A DNA stretch of 64,000 nucleotides from Novosphingobium guangzhouense (GTDB lineage Bacteria > Pseudomonadota > Alphaproteobacteria > Sphingomonadales > Sphingomonadaceae): contig NZ_LYMM01000062.1 of assembly GCF_002896965.1 (NCBI RefSeq), forward strand, positions 62,001 to 126,000. The letters run 5' to 3'. Positions 9,498-18,688 of this stretch are shown in pieces; position 1 is the stretch's first letter, and each line of letters starts with the position of its first letter. The notes beneath the pieces were generated by a model. The model did no database searches, was not told the DNA's origin, and saw nothing but the letters and a program-made list of their open reading frames with translations. The position numbers and the translations under genes were made by a program.

Positions 9498-11918
9498 TCA
9501 GCGCTGCGCCGTCTGTGCCAGAACTTCCCCGACTTTTTCAGATAGCTGTTGAACCGAGAAAGGCTTGGGCATGAACCACGCGTAGGAAATACCGATCTGC
9601 TTGCGCAACTGCTCTTCCGCATAGCCGGACATGAAGAGCACCGGCAGGTTCGGGGCGAAGCGGCGAATCTCGCGCGCCATGGCTGGCCCGTCCAGCGTGG
9701 GCATCACCACGTCCGAAACGACGAGATCGAACTTGCCGCCCTGCTCCACCAGTTCCAGCCCCTCTTCCCCATCGCGTGCGCAGGTCACCTGATAACCCTG
9801 GCGGGTCAGCGCGCGTTCGGCAACGATGCGGACCGGGTCTTCGTCTTCCACCAGCAGGATGGAACCCCCGCCCGCCCATTGCGTCGGTGCCGGAGTCGGT
9901 GCGCTGGCGACCTTTTCCGGCTGACTTCCGGGAGGCGCGTGATGCACCGGCAGGTAAACCGTGAAGCGCGTGCCTTTTCCCGGATCGCTTTCCGCGAAAA
10001 TGAACCCGCCCGACTGCTTTACGATGCCGTAGACGGTAGAAAGGCCAAGCCCGGTGCCCTTGCCCTGCTCCTTGGTGGTAAAGAAAGGCTCGAAGATCTT
10101 GCCAAGGATCTCGGGTGGAATACCGCCGCCGGTGTCTTCGACGATGAGCGCGGTGTATTCGCCCGCAGGAATGATTTCCGAACGCATTGCGCGCACGTCG
10201 GTGGTGGTGACGCGGCGGGTGGCAAGGGTCAGGCGCCCGGCACCGTCCCCGCGCGCCTGCATGGCGTCGCGCGCATTGACGCACAGGTTGACGATCACCT
10301 GCTCCAGCTGCGTGGGATCGGCGCGGACCGGGCCGAGATCGCGGTCGTGGGTGACGGCCAGCTGGATCTTCTCACCGATCAGACGGCGCAGCATCTGCGA
10401 TACGTCCGCGACGACGTCGGGAAGCTGGATGACTTCGGGCCGCAGGGTCTGCTGGCGCGAAAAGGCGAGCAACTGTCGGGTCAGCGACGCGGCGCGGTTG
10501 GAGTTGGCGCGGATCTGCTGGATGTCGTCATAGTCCGAATCGCCGGGCGTATGACGCATCAGCATAAGATCGCAGGTGCCCAGAATTGCGGTGAGCACAT
10601 TGTTGAAATCATGGGCGACACCGCCCGCCAACTGGCCCACCGCCTGCATCTTCGTGGCCTGCGCGACCTGCCGCTTGAGGCGCATTTCCTCGGACGTATC
10701 GGTAAGCCCAAGCAACACTGCGGCATCGCCCAGCCCCCGCACACCCGCAAGGCTGAGCGAGACAGGGTCATCGGACTGGCTGGTCAGGCGAATCGCCAGA
10801 TCGCCAGCCGCTGCGGGCCCCTGAGCGAACCGGCGGATCGCTTCGGACAGTGCGCGTTTGTCATCCTTTACCACCAGATCGGTGGGATAGGTCGGCGGCT
10901 CCTGCCCTTCCTGCCCGGCTGCGCGCATGAATGCGGGATTGGCGAAAAGCAGCCGTCCATCGCGATCGGCCATGGCAAGGCCCAGCGGCAACTGGCTGAG
11001 CAACGCCTCCAGATGCGGCACGGAGCCGGTGCCACCGCCGCCCGTCCCGATCCCCTGCGAGGCCTCGACGACAAGCATGAGCGAAGGCGTGGTGTTCGGA
11101 TCGGCTTCGTCCGCGCGGTCGGGATCGGTGACGGGGACGTGGTAGAGCACCAATGCACCGCCGCGCCCGCCATCACGCGCCCAACCGATACGTTCGCCCT
11201 CTTCCTGCCCCAGCAGCGCCACGAAGTCTGCCCCGGTCATGTCCATGTTGGCATCGCCGGTGGCGCGCAGCGCAAAGCCGGCGCTGGCGGCGCGAATGGT
11301 GCCATCGGGATCGACAAGCGCGGCGGCGATTCCCGCCTTGGCCAGCCCGCGCCCCAGCTTGCCGTCAAGCTGCGCGACCAACTCGCCCACCGGGTCGCTC
11401 GATCCCACTGCGCTGATGCGCCAGACCAGGAAATCGTCCCCCCGCCCGGTGCGGCGCACGTCTGCGCGCCAGTGGACGCCGTCCTCGTTCGCGATCTCGG
11501 CGGTGCCGTGCCCGTCTCGCCAGGCACGACGGGTGGCATCGGCCAGACGTTCCAGTGACACAGGCAGAACCGGCAGACTTGGCGGCGCGGCGGCGGGGCC
11601 GAACCAGTTTTCGAAGCAGGAATTGGCGCAAGTGAGTCGCCCCGCTCGGTCGGTGACGGCGATGGCCATGTCGGCGCGCTCTATCCCGGCGACGGTGACG
11701 GACCAGTCAGGTTCGGCAAACTCAGCCTCGGCCGCAGGCACACGGCGGCGTGCCAGAACCCATGCCCCTGCCCCGAACACGAGGACGGCGGCCAGGAAAG
11801 TGCTCATCAGGAGCACGTCGCCAGAGACAATCCAGACCAGCACGGCGCTCAGAAGCAGGGCTCCGACGACGACGAGGACGTCAGTGCGCATTCCGGGGCG
11901 CGGTACGGCAGAGTTCAT
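9498..11918 (-). CDS. cckA: Hybrid sensor histidine kinase CckA (cell-cycle kinase)
   Basis: In alphaproteobacteria, CckA feeds phosphate through ChpT to the master cell-cycle regulator CtrA. This 806-residue protein has two N-terminal membrane segments (about 13-32 and 36-57) and PAS-like sensory regions (about 75-170, 185-290 and 305-410). The dimerisation/phosphotransfer motif LAGGVAHDFNN carries His436. The ATPase domain shows an N-box (NLCVNARDAM, 544-553), DTGGG at 595-599 and GKGTGLGLS at 619-627. The C-terminal receiver has Asp736 (VVSDVVMP). The ATG at 11918 overlaps the stop of the upstream DUF2062 gene (ATGA). The domain order and the DLMLMRH and LLAFSRQQTLRP blocks are characteristic of CckA. 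Confidence 0.93.
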   Translation of the reverse strand: MNSAVPRPGMRTDVLVVVGALLLSAVLVWIVSGDVLLMSTFLAAVLVFGAGAWVLARRRVPAAEAEFAEPDWSVTVAGIERADMAIAVTDRAGRLTCANSCFENWFGPAAAPPSLPVLPVSLERLADATRRAWRDGHGTAEIANEDGVHWRADVRRTGRGDDFLVWRISAVGSSDPVGELVAQLDGKLGRGLAKAGIAAALVDPDGTIRAASAGFALRATGDANMDMTGADFVALLGQEEGERIGWARDGGRGGALVLYHVPVTDPDRADEADPNTTPSLMLVVEASQGIGTGGGGTGSVPHLEALLSQLPLGLAMADRDGRLLFANPAFMRAAGQEGQEPPTYPTDLVVKDDKRALSEAIRRFAQGPAAAGDLAIRLTSQSDDPVSLSLAGVRGLGDAAVLLGLTDTSEEMRLKRQVAQATKMQAVGQLAGGVAHDFNNVLTAILGTCDLMLMRHTPGDSDYDDIQQIRANSNRAASLTRQLLAFSRQQTLRPEVIQLPDVVADVSQMLRRLIGEKIQLAVTHDRDLGPVRADPTQLEQVIVNLCVNARDAMQARGDGAGRLTLATRRVTTTDVRAMRSEIIPAGEYTALIVEDTGGGIPPEILGKIFEPFFTTKEQGKGTGLGLSTVYGIVKQSGGFIFAESDPGKGTRFTVYLPVHHAPPGSQPEKVASAPTPAPTQWAGGGSILLVEDEDPVRIVAERALTRQGYQVTCARDGEEGLELVEQGGKFDLVVSDVVMPTLDGPAMAREIRRFAPNLPVLFMSGYAEEQLRKQIGISYAWFMPKPFSVQQLSEKVGEVLAQTAQR

Positions 11919-12514
11919 GCGGGGGTTTCCGTGGGGTTTTCCGTAGGTGCTTCGCCGCGATCCGGGCGGGGACGAAGGCGGCGGGCGCGGTGCTTGTGGC
12001 CGATCCACCAGCGCCAGAACCACAAGGTCAGGAAATAGCTGACGAACGCGGCGATCACCGACTGGATGAAAAGGCCGATGACGACCGCGGGCGCGGTGTC
12101 CGAAAGCAGCCAGTGCCACCACTGCTGGAACCCCGCGCCCTCACGCACCATGGCATTCACCGTGGCGATATCGGCGTGATAGCCGAAGCTGTTGCCTATC
12201 GACACCGCCAGCGGAAGGATGATCAGCAGCGTGGTGAACGGGTTGGAGATGAAGGTCACGGCCGCCGCAAGCGGGATATTACCACGAAACGGCACGCACA
12301 TCAGCGCCGCGCCGACGATCTGGACGCCCGGAATCAGCGCGAAGATGCCGATGAACATCCCCACCGCCATGCCCCGCGGGACCGAACGGCGAGTGAAGCG
12401 GAACAGTTCCTGCCGCCGCGCGAAGGGCGCGGTAAAGCGGTTCGCCTCAAGCTGCGCGTGCGTGGGCATCTGGCGATGCAACCAAACGGACAGGCGGTGG
12501 AGGAGCGCGCTCAT
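11915..12514 (-). CDS. DUF2062 family membrane protein
   Basis: This 199-residue inner-membrane protein is of unknown biochemical role. It has three or four hydrophobic segments (GMAVGMFIGIFALIPGVQIVGAAL, IPLAAAVTFISNPFTTLLIILPLAVSIG, and a C-terminal pair) and the ISNPFTT motif typical of DUF2062. It ends in a basic, proline-rich tail. It sits between smpB and cckA, and its stop overlaps the cckA start, so the two are co-translated. The juxtaposition with cckA suggests co-expression but not a shared mechanism. Confidence 0.88.
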   Translation of the reverse strand: MSALLHRLSVWLHRQMPTHAQLEANRFTAPFARRQELFRFTRRSVPRGMAVGMFIGIFALIPGVQIVGAALMCVPFRGNIPLAAAVTFISNPFTTLLIILPLAVSIGNSFGYHADIATVNAMVREGAGFQQWWHWLLSDTAPAVVIGLFIQSVIAAFVSYFLTLWFWRWWIGHKHRARRLRPRPDRGEAPTENPTETPA

Positions 12515-12523
12515 CTGCGCGCC

Positions 12524-13006
12524 TCAGCCGTGGTCGCGCATGATGCGGGCCTGATCGCGCTTCCAGTCGCGGTCCTTGATGGTCTGGCGCTTATCGGCGG
12601 CGTTCTTGCCCTTGGCGAGCGCCAGTTCGACTTTCGCACGGCCCCGGCTGTTGAAATAGATCGACAGCGGCACCAGCGTCATGCCCTTGCGTTCCACCGC
12701 ACCCTGCAGGCGGGAGATTTCCCGTTCGTGCAGCAGCAGCTTGCGCGGGCGCTTGGGGACGTGATTGAAACGGTTGCCGTGGCTGAATTCAGGCACGTTG
12801 GCATTGACCAGCCAGCATTCGCCGCCACGAATTTCAGCGAAGGATTCGGCGATCGAGCCTTCGCCGAAGCGGAGCGACTTCACTTCGGTGCCGGTCAGGG
12901 CGATGCCCGCCTCGAACTTGTCCTCGATATGATAGTCGAACCGCGCCTTGCGATTCTCGGCGACGGTCTTGAACTTGTCGAATACGGAGTTTTGAGGGCG
13001 TGCCAT
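12524..13006 (-). CDS. smpB: SsrA-binding protein SmpB
   Basis: SmpB binds tmRNA and delivers it to stalled ribosomes for trans-translation. It is 160 residues long. Family blocks are AENRKARFDYHIEDKFEAGI, LTGTEVKSLRFG, the ECWLVNANVPEFSHGN strand, RKLLLHEREISRL and LVPLSIYFNSRGRAKVELALAKGK, ending in the basic C-terminal tail (KRQTIKDRDWKRDQ) that enters the decoding site. The ATG at 13006 (MARPQ) is preferred over an ATG at 13018. It is the gene after dapA on the same strand, with a palindromic element between them. Confidence 0.97.
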   Translation of the reverse strand: MARPQNSVFDKFKTVAENRKARFDYHIEDKFEAGIALTGTEVKSLRFGEGSIAESFAEIRGGECWLVNANVPEFSHGNRFNHVPKRPRKLLLHEREISRLQGAVERKGMTLVPLSIYFNSRGRAKVELALAKGKNAADKRQTIKDRDWKRDQARIMRDHG

Positions 13007-13092
13007 AGTCTGCCGCATGTAGGGACAAGACGGCGAAAAGAAAACGCCCCTTTGATCCGGTTTCGTCGTGCTGCGACCGGCCGTGCCGGATA

Positions 13093-13129
13093 GGGCTCGA
13101 CAAGCTCGGCATGAGCCTGTCGAGAGCCC
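13093..13129. repeat. REP-like extragenic palindrome
   Basis: An inverted repeat sits between dapA and smpB. GGGCTC plus GACAAGCTC (13093-13107) pairs with GAGCCTGTC plus GAGCCC (13113-13121, 13124-13129), with a 5-base loop and a 2-base bulge. The core resembles the CTTCGACAAGC...GAGC elements seen at 43706-43784 in this window, so the two belong to one repeat family. It may also stop or stabilise the dapA transcript. Confidence 0.7.
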
Positions 13130-13137
13130 CCAGCCAA

Positions 13138-14019
13138 TTACACCAGCCCGGCGTGAACCAGCGCCTCGTCCACCGACTTCATCGCCGCTTCGCCGCAGGT
13201 GACCAGCGGCAGACGCAATTCGTTGGCGATCCAGTCATGGACCTGCGCCAGCGCGTACTTGCACGGGCCGGGCGAGCTGTCCTCGAACATGGCATAGTGG
13301 AGCGGGTACAGGCGGTCGTTCAGTTCGCGCGCCTTTTCCAGATCGTTCGCCGCGCAGGCCGCCTGGAATTGCGCGCACAGTGCAGGCGCGACGTTGGCGG
13401 TCACCGAGATGCAGCCGACGCCGCCCGCCGCGTTGAACGGCAGCGCCAGTTCGTCGTCACCGCAAAGCTGCACGAAGTCCTTGCCGATGCCCATGCGATG
13501 GTCGGTCACGCGGCTGAGATCGCCGCTGGCATCCTTGATCGCGATGAAGCGACCCGGATAACGGCGCGCCAGTTCGCAAACCGTTTCGGGCAGCAGGTCG
13601 GTGACGGTGCGGCCCGGCACGTTGTAGAGCACGATCGGCAGGTCGTTGTTCTCGGCCAGATAGCTGAAGTGAGCCAGCAGCCCCGCCTGACTGGGGCGGT
13701 TGTAGTAAGGCGCCACCAGCAGCGCCGCCGCCGCGCCGCACTTCTTCGAGAAGTTCATGTGCAGCAGCGCGTTCATCGTATCGTTGCTGCCGCAGCCGGC
13801 AATGATCGGCACACGGCCCGCCGCCTGCTCGATGCAGACTTCGATCACGCGATGATGCTCTGCGTTCGACAGCGTCGAGTTCTCTCCAGTGGTGCCGCAG
13901 GGAACCAGCGCCGAAGAGCCCGATTCGATCTGCCAGTCCACCAGCCGCCGGAAAGCCTGTTCATCGAACGCCCCGTCGCGAAACGGTGTGACAAGCGCGG
14001 GAATCGAGCCGGAGAACAT
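13138..14019 (-). CDS. dapA: 4-hydroxy-tetrahydrodipicolinate synthase
   Basis: DapA condenses pyruvate with aspartate semialdehyde in the lysine and meso-diaminopimelate pathway. The protein has 293 residues in a TIM-barrel fold. It shows the GTTGE motif at 42-46, catalytic Tyr132 in the YNVPGRT block and the Schiff-base Lys162 in IAIKDASGD. It is divergent from the lytic transglycosylase gene at 14120 with 100 bases between. Pairing a diaminopimelate-synthesis enzyme with a murein-cleaving enzyme is thematically consistent but may be coincidental. Confidence 0.97.
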   Translation of the reverse strand: MFSGSIPALVTPFRDGAFDEQAFRRLVDWQIESGSSALVPCGTTGENSTLSNAEHHRVIEVCIEQAAGRVPIIAGCGSNDTMNALLHMNFSKKCGAAAALLVAPYYNRPSQAGLLAHFSYLAENNDLPIVLYNVPGRTVTDLLPETVCELARRYPGRFIAIKDASGDLSRVTDHRMGIGKDFVQLCGDDELALPFNAAGGVGCISVTANVAPALCAQFQAACAANDLEKARELNDRLYPLHYAMFEDSSPGPCKYALAQVHDWIANELRLPLVTCGEAAMKSVDEALVHAGLV

Positions 14020-14119
14020 GGACTTTACCTCTTAGCGATGCTCAATGATCACCCAGATGGGGAACACCCCCCTGGCCTGAGCGTCACATTCAGCGCCTGA
14101 TAAGGAGCCTGCAGAGAAA

Positions 14120-16114
14120 ATGTCCAGCATGTTGCGCACCACCCACCTGTTGCTGAGCATTTCTTTACCCGTTTTCGCCGCTTCGGCACTTGTCCAGCCG
14201 GCGATGGCCCAGTCCGCTACGGCAGACGGGCGCGAATGGGATGCAGCGCGGGCGCAGTCGATGCAGAGCCACGACATGAACGTCCACCAGTCGATCGACC
14301 GGTGGAAGCTGCTGTCAGCCAACGATCGCATGGGCTTTGCGGCCTATACTTCGTTCCTGCTGACTTATCCGGGTTACCCGCAACAGGACAAGATCCGCGG
14401 CTATGCCGAAAAAGCACTGCTGACCGAAGCGCCCTCGCCTCAGTCCGTCATCGGCTATTTTGACCGCTTCGAACCGATGGGCAGCCGGGCCGCAGGCCGC
14501 TATGCCGTGGCGCTGGCGACGATGCGCCGTGCCGATGCCGCAGCCAATGCGGTTGCCGCCTGGCGCAAGGGCGCGCTGATCGACGCGGACGAAGCCGCTC
14601 TCCTCGGCCTCTATCGGGGCCAGTTCACTACCGCCGACCACGATGCGCGCATGGACGCGCTGCTCTGGCAGGGTGAAACGGCACAAGCGGAACGGCAGGT
14701 GTCCTTCGTGTCGGCCGCCCGCCGCGCCGAGTTCATGGAACGCCTGACGCTGCTGCAGGGCTCCGCCCCCGGTACGCTTGGCGTCAGCCTGCCCTCCAGC
14801 ATCGCGTCCGATCCCGGCTACGTCTACAACCGCGCGGTGCAGGCGCGCCGGTCAGGCAACAGCGCGGGCGAAGTAAGCCTGCTGGCCAACCGCCCGCCGC
14901 TGTCGCGCCCGGTGCCCCAGCCGGAACTGTGGGTGCGCGAACTGCTGACCGCCGCGAAAGGCGCCGACGCATCCAGCGCGGTACGTATCGCCGCTTCGAT
15001 CGACGATGCCTTTGCCCCCGGCACCGACGTCAGCCGCCAGTCTTTCCGCGTGCGCGATGATTATACCACGCTGATGTGGCTGGGCGGGACCAAGGCCTTG
15101 TGGAGTCTGTCCAGCCCGCGCCAGGCCGCGCCGCTGTTCTACCGCTACGGCGCCGCCGCGCAGACGCCGGGCACCCGGTCCAAGGGATTCTACTGGGCCG
15201 GTCGCGCCGCCGCGATGGGCGGGGATACTGCAGGTGCCAACCGTTACTTCGAGATGGCCGCGCAGTATCCGCAGTATTTCTATGGCCAGCTCTCGCTCGA
15301 ACGGCTCGGCCGCCCGATTCCCAGCCTCGACACCCGGCCCAGCGCCGTGCCCAGCACGGCCGAGCGCACATCGTTCGCTTCGCTGCCGATCACCCGCGCC
15401 GTTCGTGATGTTGCCCGCGATGCCGACTGGCGCACCGGCGTCCAGTTCTACCGCGAGATTTCCAATCAGGCCCAGACGGCCGAGGACTACGTGCTCGTCG
15501 CAGATCTGGCGCGCGAAATCGGCCGCCGCGACCTTGCCGTCATCATGGGGCAGAGTGCGCATGCGGGCGGATTCGAGCAGTTCGGCAAGATCTCCTTCCC
15601 GCTGGTGCCAACGCCGCAGGGCACCGACTGGACGATGGTTCACGCCCTTGCCCGGCAGGAAAGCCAGTTCGCCCAGAACGCGCTCAGCCATGCCGGTGCG
15701 CGCGGGCTGATGCAGTTGATGCCCGGCACGGCGCGCGAACAGGCGGGCAAGATGGGCCTTGCCTACAACCAGGATTCGCTGATCAGCGACCCCAGCTATA
15801 ATATCCTGCTGGGCGACGGGTATTTCCGCCGCGTGAAGGATTACTTTGGCGGCGCGCTGCCGCTGGCGATCGCCGCATACAACGCCGGTCCCGGCAACGT
15901 GAACAAGTGGCTGCGTGCCAACGGCGATCCCCGCACAGGCGCTGTGGAATGGCTCGACTGGCTGGAACAGATCCCGATCTACGAAACCAAGAACTACGTC
16001 CAGCGCGTGCTGGAAAACGCCGTGGTCTACGAGACGATGTATCCCGAAAAGTCGGACTACAACGGTGCAAACAAGCTTTCGCGGCTCATGCCCGGCAAAC
16101 GCTCGCCGGGCTGA
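14120..16114 (+). CDS. Soluble lytic murein transglycosylase (Slt type, GH23)
   Basis: This periplasmic enzyme cleaves the MurNAc-GlcNAc bond, leaving 1,6-anhydroMurNAc ends. It has 664 residues with an N-terminal signal peptide ending near QPAMA (about residue 30). A long alpha-helical superhelical region (about 40-490) matches the Slt70 U-domain. The C-terminal SLT domain has catalytic Glu514 in ARQESQF, then the SHAGARGLMQLMPGTA block and AAYNAGPGNV. A good ribosome binding site (AAGGAG) lies 5' of the ATG. Its anhydro-sugar products are potential inputs for the anmK/murQ locus at 40-54 kb. Confidence 0.93.
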   Translation: MSSMLRTTHLLLSISLPVFAASALVQPAMAQSATADGREWDAARAQSMQSHDMNVHQSIDRWKLLSANDRMGFAAYTSFLLTYPGYPQQDKIRGYAEKALLTEAPSPQSVIGYFDRFEPMGSRAAGRYAVALATMRRADAAANAVAAWRKGALIDADEAALLGLYRGQFTTADHDARMDALLWQGETAQAERQVSFVSAARRAEFMERLTLLQGSAPGTLGVSLPSSIASDPGYVYNRAVQARRSGNSAGEVSLLANRPPLSRPVPQPELWVRELLTAAKGADASSAVRIAASIDDAFAPGTDVSRQSFRVRDDYTTLMWLGGTKALWSLSSPRQAAPLFYRYGAAAQTPGTRSKGFYWAGRAAAMGGDTAGANRYFEMAAQYPQYFYGQLSLERLGRPIPSLDTRPSAVPSTAERTSFASLPITRAVRDVARDADWRTGVQFYREISNQAQTAEDYVLVADLAREIGRRDLAVIMGQSAHAGGFEQFGKISFPLVPTPQGTDWTMVHALARQESQFAQNALSHAGARGLMQLMPGTAREQAGKMGLAYNQDSLISDPSYNILLGDGYFRRVKDYFGGALPLAIAAYNAGPGNVNKWLRANGDPRTGAVEWLDWLEQIPIYETKNYVQRVLENAVVYETMYPEKSDYNGANKLSRLMPGKRSPG

Positions 16115-16183
16115 GACGGGCCTTATCGGCACAGGCGCTTAACACTCTCGCAATAAGCCCGGCGACGCGATAGAGCCCGCGCG

Positions 16184-16663
16184 ATGAAACCTGCCGGTCC
16201 TCCTATCTCTCCATCGGGCATGGCTGCCTTGCGCGCCCGCTACGACCACCTTCTCGGCAAGGAGCGCCCCGAGATCGTGGAGATCGTGTCGTGGGCAGCG
16301 GGAAACGGTGACCGTTCGGAAAACGGCGATTACCTCTACGGCCGCAAGCGCATGCGCGAGATCGACCGTGAACTGGCCTTCCTCGCCCGGCGCATGAAGG
16401 CCCTGCGCGTCGTCGATCCGGCTGACCAGACCGAACGCGGCAAGGTGTTCTTCGGCGCCACCGTCGAACTTGCCGACGAGGACGACGAGCGGCTGATCAT
16501 CACCATTGTCGGCGACGATGAACAGGATGCGTCGACCGGCCGCATCGGCTGGAGCGCCCCGATTGCCCGCGCCCTGCGCGGTGCGACGGTAGGAGATCTG
16601 CGGATCGTGCGCCTGCCGTCCGGTGAAAAGGAATGGGAGATCATGGCGGTCAGCTACCCGTGA
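16184..16663 (+). CDS. greB: Transcription elongation factor GreB
   Basis: This cleavage factor rescues backtracked RNA polymerase. It has 159 residues, with an N-terminal coiled coil containing the acidic tip region (NGDRSENGDYLYGRKRMREIDREL) and a C-terminal FKBP-like domain (FFGATVELADEDDERLI through RLPSGEKEWEI). The SENGDYLYGRKRMREID sequence is characteristic of GreB rather than GreA. The stop codon overlaps a GTG that can start the next gene, pointing to translational coupling. Confidence 0.92.
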   Translation: MKPAGPPISPSGMAALRARYDHLLGKERPEIVEIVSWAAGNGDRSENGDYLYGRKRMREIDRELAFLARRMKALRVVDPADQTERGKVFFGATVELADEDDERLIITIVGDDEQDASTGRIGWSAPIARALRGATVGDLRIVRLPSGEKEWEIMAVSYP

Positions 16664-17436
16664 TCGAACTGAGCGCAGAAGCCATCGGCTTCCTCATCGC
16701 CATCGCCTTCCTTGCCGGCGGCATAGACGCGCTGGCCGGCGGCGGCGGGCTGCTGACGATCCCTGCCCTGATGGCGGCGGGCGTGCCGCCGGTTTCGGCA
16801 CTGGCAACCAACAAGCTGCAGAGCACGATCGGCACCTCGTCTGCCTTTCTCACCTTCCACCGCGCGGGCCATATCGACCTGAAGGCCTTCACTCTCCCTG
16901 CCCTCGGTGCGTTCATCGGTTCGGTGGCAGGCGGGACGGCGGTACAGTTCGTCGATCCGAAGTTTCTCGCCGCGTTTGTGCCGGTGCTGCTGATCGCGAT
17001 GGGGCTGTACTTCCTCCTCGCCCCTCCAATGAGCGAGGTGGACCGCCACGCCCGCGTTGGCCGCATCGGATTGACGCTGATCACCACCGGCATCGGCTTC
17101 TACGACGGTTTCTTCGGCCCCGGCACCGGATCGTTCCTGACCACGGCACTGGTGGCGCTGGGCGGCCTCGGTCTGGTCCGCGCGATCGCCAATACCAAGT
17201 TCCTGAACCTGTCCACCAACGTCGCGGGCCTGCTGGCGATGATCGCGGGCGGCAAGGTGCTCTGGCTGCTGGGCGCGGGGATGGCGGCGGCGAACGTCGC
17301 GGGCAATCAGGTCGGCGCGCGCCTCGCCATCCGCTACGGCGGCAAGGGGGTGCGGCCACTGCTGGTCGTCATGTCGTTCGCGCTGACGGTAAAGCTGCTC
17401 TCCGACCCGCAGAACCCTTTGTGGAGCCTGTTCTGA
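16660..17436 (+). CDS. TSUP/TauE-SafE family membrane transporter (YfcA-like)
   Basis: This inner-membrane protein of about 258 residues has roughly eight hydrophobic segments. It follows E. coli YfcA closely, with an AGGIDALAGGGGLLTIPALMAAG block, the ALATNKLQSTIGTSSA block, GFYDGFFGPGTGSFL and the second-half ANTKFLNLSTNVAGLLAM. TSUP proteins move sulfur-containing or small organic anions; the substrate here is unknown. The GTG at 16660 overlaps the greB TGA and puts the first membrane helix near the N-terminus. An in-frame ATG at 16633 would add nine residues inside greB. Confidence 0.9.
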   Translation: MIELSAEAIGFLIAIAFLAGGIDALAGGGGLLTIPALMAAGVPPVSALATNKLQSTIGTSSAFLTFHRAGHIDLKAFTLPALGAFIGSVAGGTAVQFVDPKFLAAFVPVLLIAMGLYFLLAPPMSEVDRHARVGRIGLTLITTGIGFYDGFFGPGTGSFLTTALVALGGLGLVRAIANTKFLNLSTNVAGLLAMIAGGKVLWLLGAGMAAANVAGNQVGARLAIRYGGKGVRPLLVVMSFALTVKLLSDPQNPLWSLF

Positions 17437-17437
17437 G

Positions 17438-17932
17438 ATGCTGCGCTTCGCGGCCCTGCTGACACTTTCCTGCATAGCACTTGCCGCGCCCGCCGCAGCG
17501 CGTGAGAGCCTTGGCCTCTACGGCGCATGGGGCGCGTTTCGCGATCCGCTGGTCCCGCGCTGCTATGCCATCGCGAAGGCAGAGGCCAGCGCAAAGCGGC
17601 GGGACTATCAGCCTTATGCAGCCATCGGCACCTGGCCCAAGCGCGGCGCGCGCGGTCAGGTGCATTTCCGCCTGTCACGCAAGCTGGCCCAGGACGCCAG
17701 GATAACTTTGCGCGTGGGTGACCACCGCCTGCAACTGACCGGCGGCGGCGGCGACGCCTGGCCGCGCACGGACGCAGACAATGCCGCGATCACGGCAGCC
17801 ATGCGCTCCGCCCGGTCGATGACCATCGGCGCGCGCGATAGCCGGGGCCTGCCCTTCGGCGATACTTATGCCCTTCCCGGCGCTGCCTCGGCCATGGATG
17901 CCGCGCTGATTGGCTGCGCGAAACTGCGCTAG
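17438..17932 (+). CDS. Secreted IalB-like (invasion-associated locus B family) protein
   Basis: This 164-residue protein has a clear signal peptide (ALLTLSCIALAAPAAA). The mature part begins LGLYGAWGAFRD and contains a Cys early (RCYAIA) and one near the C-terminus (GCAKLR) that could form a disulfide. The layout (GAWGAF, CYAIAKAEA, a beta-rich middle) recalls the IalB fold of periplasmic or surface proteins in alphaproteobacteria. The ATG follows the yfcA-like stop by one base, so it is probably the third gene of a greB operon. Family assignment is tentative. Confidence 0.7.
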   Translation: MLRFAALLTLSCIALAAPAAARESLGLYGAWGAFRDPLVPRCYAIAKAEASAKRRDYQPYAAIGTWPKRGARGQVHFRLSRKLAQDARITLRVGDHRLQLTGGGGDAWPRTDADNAAITAAMRSARSMTIGARDSRGLPFGDTYALPGAASAMDAALIGCAKLR

Positions 17933-17940
17933 ATACGAAG

Positions 17941-17967
17941 AAGGGCGGAGCCGCGGCCCCGCCCTTC
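17941..17967. terminator. Candidate bidirectional stem-loop terminator
   Basis: AAGGGCGG (17941-17948) pairs with CCGCCCTT (17960-17967) between two convergent genes. No strong T-run follows on the plus strand, so activity is uncertain. Confidence 0.45.
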
Positions 17968-17988
17968 CCTCGCCATGAGACGGCAAAC

Positions 17989-18660
17989 TTAGAAGCGCAC
18001 GCCCACGCCAGCCATGATCTGGTGACGATCAAGGTCAAGGTTGAAGCGGTCGCTGTCGGGGATCTCGTTGGTGTAGTCGATCTCGCCCTTGCTGTAGTTC
18101 GAATAGCGGTATTCAAGCTTGGCGAAGACGTTGTTGGTCACCGCCTGCTCGACACCCGCGCCGATGCGCCAGCCGTCCGCATCGATGTCGCGGTTGGTCT
18201 CGACCGTGCCGAAGGTGCTGTTCACGTCGAACTTGGCGTTAGTGTAACCGCCCTTTGCGTAAACCATCGTCTTCGGGCTGATCACGTAACCGACGCGCGC
18301 GCCGACATAGAGGTCGCGGTTGGTCTTGACGTTGCCGAGGCCGAACCCTTCGAAGTCGCCGTCATCGAACTTGGTCTTGGCGGTCGACCAGGTCACTTCT
18401 GCTTCGGGACCGAAGACCAGGTTGCCGGAACGGAAGTCGTAGCCCGCGCCCACGCCATAGGTGAAGCCGTCGATCGACTGATCGTTGTCCTCGTTGACGT
18501 CGTCGTCGATGCTGCTGCCAGCCTTGGTGATGTCATACCCGCCCAGTGCCTCGACGTGGAACTGCGAGAACGGATCGACCGGGGCAACGTCCTGCGCAAA
18601 GGCCGGTGCGGCCGAGGCAATCGCGGTTCCTGCGGCGAGACAAACAAGGATCTTCTTCAT
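17989..18660 (-). CDS. Outer-membrane beta-barrel protein (OmpA-like/opacity porin family)
   Basis: This 223-residue protein has a signal peptide (MKKILVCLAAGTAIASAAPAFAQ) and alternating hydrophobic strands typical of an 8-stranded barrel. Examples are YGVGAGYDFRSGNLVFGPEAEV, YVGARVGYVISPKTMVYAKGGY and VEQAVTNNVFAKLEYRYSNY. It ends in Phe (AGVGVRF), the usual BAM-recognition signal. Long polar loops hold acidic residues (DDDVNEDNDQ). A conspicuous hairpin lies in its 5' leader. Its function may be structural or adhesive; no pore substrate can be inferred. Confidence 0.85.
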   Translation of the reverse strand: MKKILVCLAAGTAIASAAPAFAQDVAPVDPFSQFHVEALGGYDITKAGSSIDDDVNEDNDQSIDGFTYGVGAGYDFRSGNLVFGPEAEVTWSTAKTKFDDGDFEGFGLGNVKTNRDLYVGARVGYVISPKTMVYAKGGYTNAKFDVNSTFGTVETNRDIDADGWRIGAGVEQAVTNNVFAKLEYRYSNYSKGEIDYTNEIPDSDRFNLDLDRHQIMAGVGVRF

Positions 18661-18688
18661 AAACGGTACTCCAAAAACGATCCCGTGA

